Below, piece by piece: positions 62,497 to 64,000 of a stretch of 64,000 nucleotides of DNA (position 1 is the stretch's first letter; every line of letters begins with the position of its first letter). A model generated the notes under the pieces. It was given only the letters and a program-made list of their open reading frames with translations. It was not told the DNA's origin and did not search any database. The position numbers were made by a program, and so were the translations under genes. The stretch is from Cherax quadricarinatus (Eukaryota > Arthropoda > Malacostraca > Decapoda > Parastacidae). Where the stretch lies: assembly GCF_038502225.1 (NCBI RefSeq), contig NC_091293.1, forward strand, positions 11,584,205 to 11,648,204, written 5' to 3'.

Positions 62497-63672
62497 AATG
62501 TATCCCCTCCACTCCATTACCCACCAGAGAAATGTGATGGAAGGTAAGGGAGGGTGAGCAGGAATGAAATAGTCCCACCCATGTTAACCACGTCTCATGA
62601 TACTCGTTCACAAACCTTCGTATTTGTAAGGGAGAAAACTCTAATAATCTTTATTCTTATTGTTTTTCTGCTTGTCTGACGGTGTGCTAGTTTGCTAGCT
62701 ACATTTCCCAGTCTTCCTTTTGTTTACTTCGCCTGCCAGAGCTGTCTGAAGGACTGTGTTAGTCCTGTTCAGTTTGGTTCCTGCCTGTTTCAGCCTAATT
62801 TCTTTTCTTATACCTCTCACTATGTAGCACTGAGTACCTCCTGTCTGCATGTGTACCTAGATAATGTGTTTCCGGCTTATATTATGGCTAAAATTTTATC
62901 TCTTATTTTAATCCCTGTCTATAGTTCTGTCTGATCTCTCCAGACGTGCGAATGTTTTTAACTACACTTGTGACTGATAGACGTCTAGCGGGATTAATAT
63001 TCTGCTGAATGTAGAAGCAGCTCTCATCTGATTATAAACCTTAAGATGTCCTCTTACTGTAGTATATGAAGTCCATCTTCATGAGGAAGGGCTTCCCCTT
63101 CACAGCTTAATTCAGGATTCACCGAGAGTGGCAGCTTTACAGTCGACCAAGGTACTAACTAGTGTAACACACCTGTTCTCTACCCACAACACTACAGTAG
63201 CGAGCACCAGCACCGTCGCCACCTGGGCTCACAGTGGTCTGGCCTTCAACAACTGTTGACTTCTTACCACATCAACCCATCTTCCCTAATCCCTCTCCTG
63301 GATCGTCTGTCTGTCCATTGCTTCTTTTTGAATCCTTAGGTTTTAGTAGTATTGTTCCATGATTATCCTCTGATTACTGGTTGTGTCGTGCGTCGAATAT
63401 GTTCCACTTTTCAACGTTCGTGACACAACCATTCGCATGCCCTCTCGACCAGTAAACCGGCAATTCAGAGCATAGCAGTTCTGGGGCCCCACTGCTGTTT
63501 TATTGTTCAGTTCAACCCACCAATTAGGTGAAAGCAGGTTTCCCCAGACAAAGCAGACTCTCGCTAACTCTGGTTGGCGAGTTGGTTTTGGTTGTCTCAC
63601 CATTGTACTGCTCATCTTATATCTTAAACTTGTAAAACATCGCAAATCAGTAATCTACCCCTTCTGTGTTTG
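62497..63672. other. Unique-looking sequence, no gene seen
   Basis: About 1.2 kb of mixed composition. Open frames at 62692-62934 (plus) and 63645-63343 (minus, with CFVWGNLLSPNWWVELNNK) show no domain I know. No tRNA or repeat could be supported. Confidence 0.4.
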
Positions 63673-64000
63673 TCTTGCCCTTATCTTGCCCTTGCCATGC
63701 CCTGATCTTACCCTTGCCTTTATCTTACCGTTCCCATGCCCTTATGTTACCGTTGCCCTTATCTTATCCTTCCCATGCCCTTATCTTACCCTTGCCATGC
63801 CCTTATCTTACCCTTGCCCTTATCTTACCCTTCCCATGCCCCTATCTTAGCCTTGCCATGCCCTTATCTTGCCCTTGCCCTTATCTTGCCCTTGCCCTTA
63901 TCTTACCCTTGCCCTTATCTTACCCTTGCCCTTATCTTACCCTTGCCCTTATCTTACCCTTGCCCTTATCTTACCCTTGCCCTTATCTTACCCTTGCCCT
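63673..64000. repeat. CTTATCTTACCCTTGCC minisatellite, runs off the window
   Basis: Units of about 18 bp (CTTATCTTACCCTTGCCC) alternate on the left with versions holding CATGCCC; the last 120 bases are regular 18-bp units. It reaches the right window edge. It is not the arthropod telomere repeat TTAGG. Confidence 0.93.

Noticed and set aside
63673..64000. Telomeric repeat at the right edge
   Set aside because: The unit is CTTATCTTACCCTTGCC-like, not TTAGG or a simple variant.

Overview
This is a gene-poor, repeat-dominated stretch of a eukaryotic (animal) genome, most likely an arthropod and probably a decapod crustacean. That guess rests on the repeat landscape: a BEL/Pao retrotransposon, a LINE family whose 3' end abuts (TG)n/(AC)n, and several short dispersed sequences that I recall as typical of crayfish and lobster genomes. 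No search could be run to confirm it. I found no convincing host protein-coding gene, no rRNA, no intact tRNA and no bacterial feature. By my count about 40 kb of the 64 kb is tandem repeat.

Layout. 1-3.5 kb: minus-strand LINE (ORF1, endonuclease, reverse transcriptase) cut by the left window edge and broken by frameshifts. 3.5-8.5 kb: poly-T, (GA)n, (TG)n, then a 4.4-kb pyrimidine-rich minisatellite. 9.1-9.3 kb: LINE 3' fragment on the plus strand. 9.67-18.06 kb: a nearly complete BEL/Pao LTR retrotransposon with about 1-kb LTRs, a 5-bp target duplication, gag, protease, RT, RNase H and integrase. It carries two in-frame TAG codons and a gag-to-pol frame change that falls on a -1 slippery-type heptamer. 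18.3-20.6 kb: five short minisatellites and one dispersed repeat. 20.8-21.1 kb: a foldback (inverted-repeat) element. 21.16-27.12 kb: a 6-kb array of a 25-bp unit. 27.1-31.6 kb: LINE fragments, (TG)n tracts, a tRNA-like SINE remnant, a possible piggyBac end and (TA)n. 32.46-35.96 kb: a 40-bp array abutting a 29-bp array. 36-41.3 kb: arrays of 48, 23, 24, 24 and 17 bp, one of them split by a 167-bp SINE-like insertion. 41.3-44.0 kb: an almost G-free CAA/CCA array. 44.12-61.24 kb: a 17-kb array of a 43-bp unit. 61.2-62.5 kb: a large inverted-repeat element whose left arm runs straight out of that array. 63.67-64.0 kb: a further minisatellite running off the right edge.

How it fits together. The coding content is all from mobile elements. 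The tandem arrays produce very long open frames (up to 2743 codons) only because their units contain no stops; these are not treated as genes. The most informative links are that the 43-bp unit of the 17-kb array matches a piece of a dispersed element also present at 36.7 kb and 62.45 kb, that a LINE copy has (TG)n at both ends, and that a SINE-like element can be removed from a 24-bp array leaving the period intact. Together they show how mobile elements seed, interrupt and date tandem arrays here.
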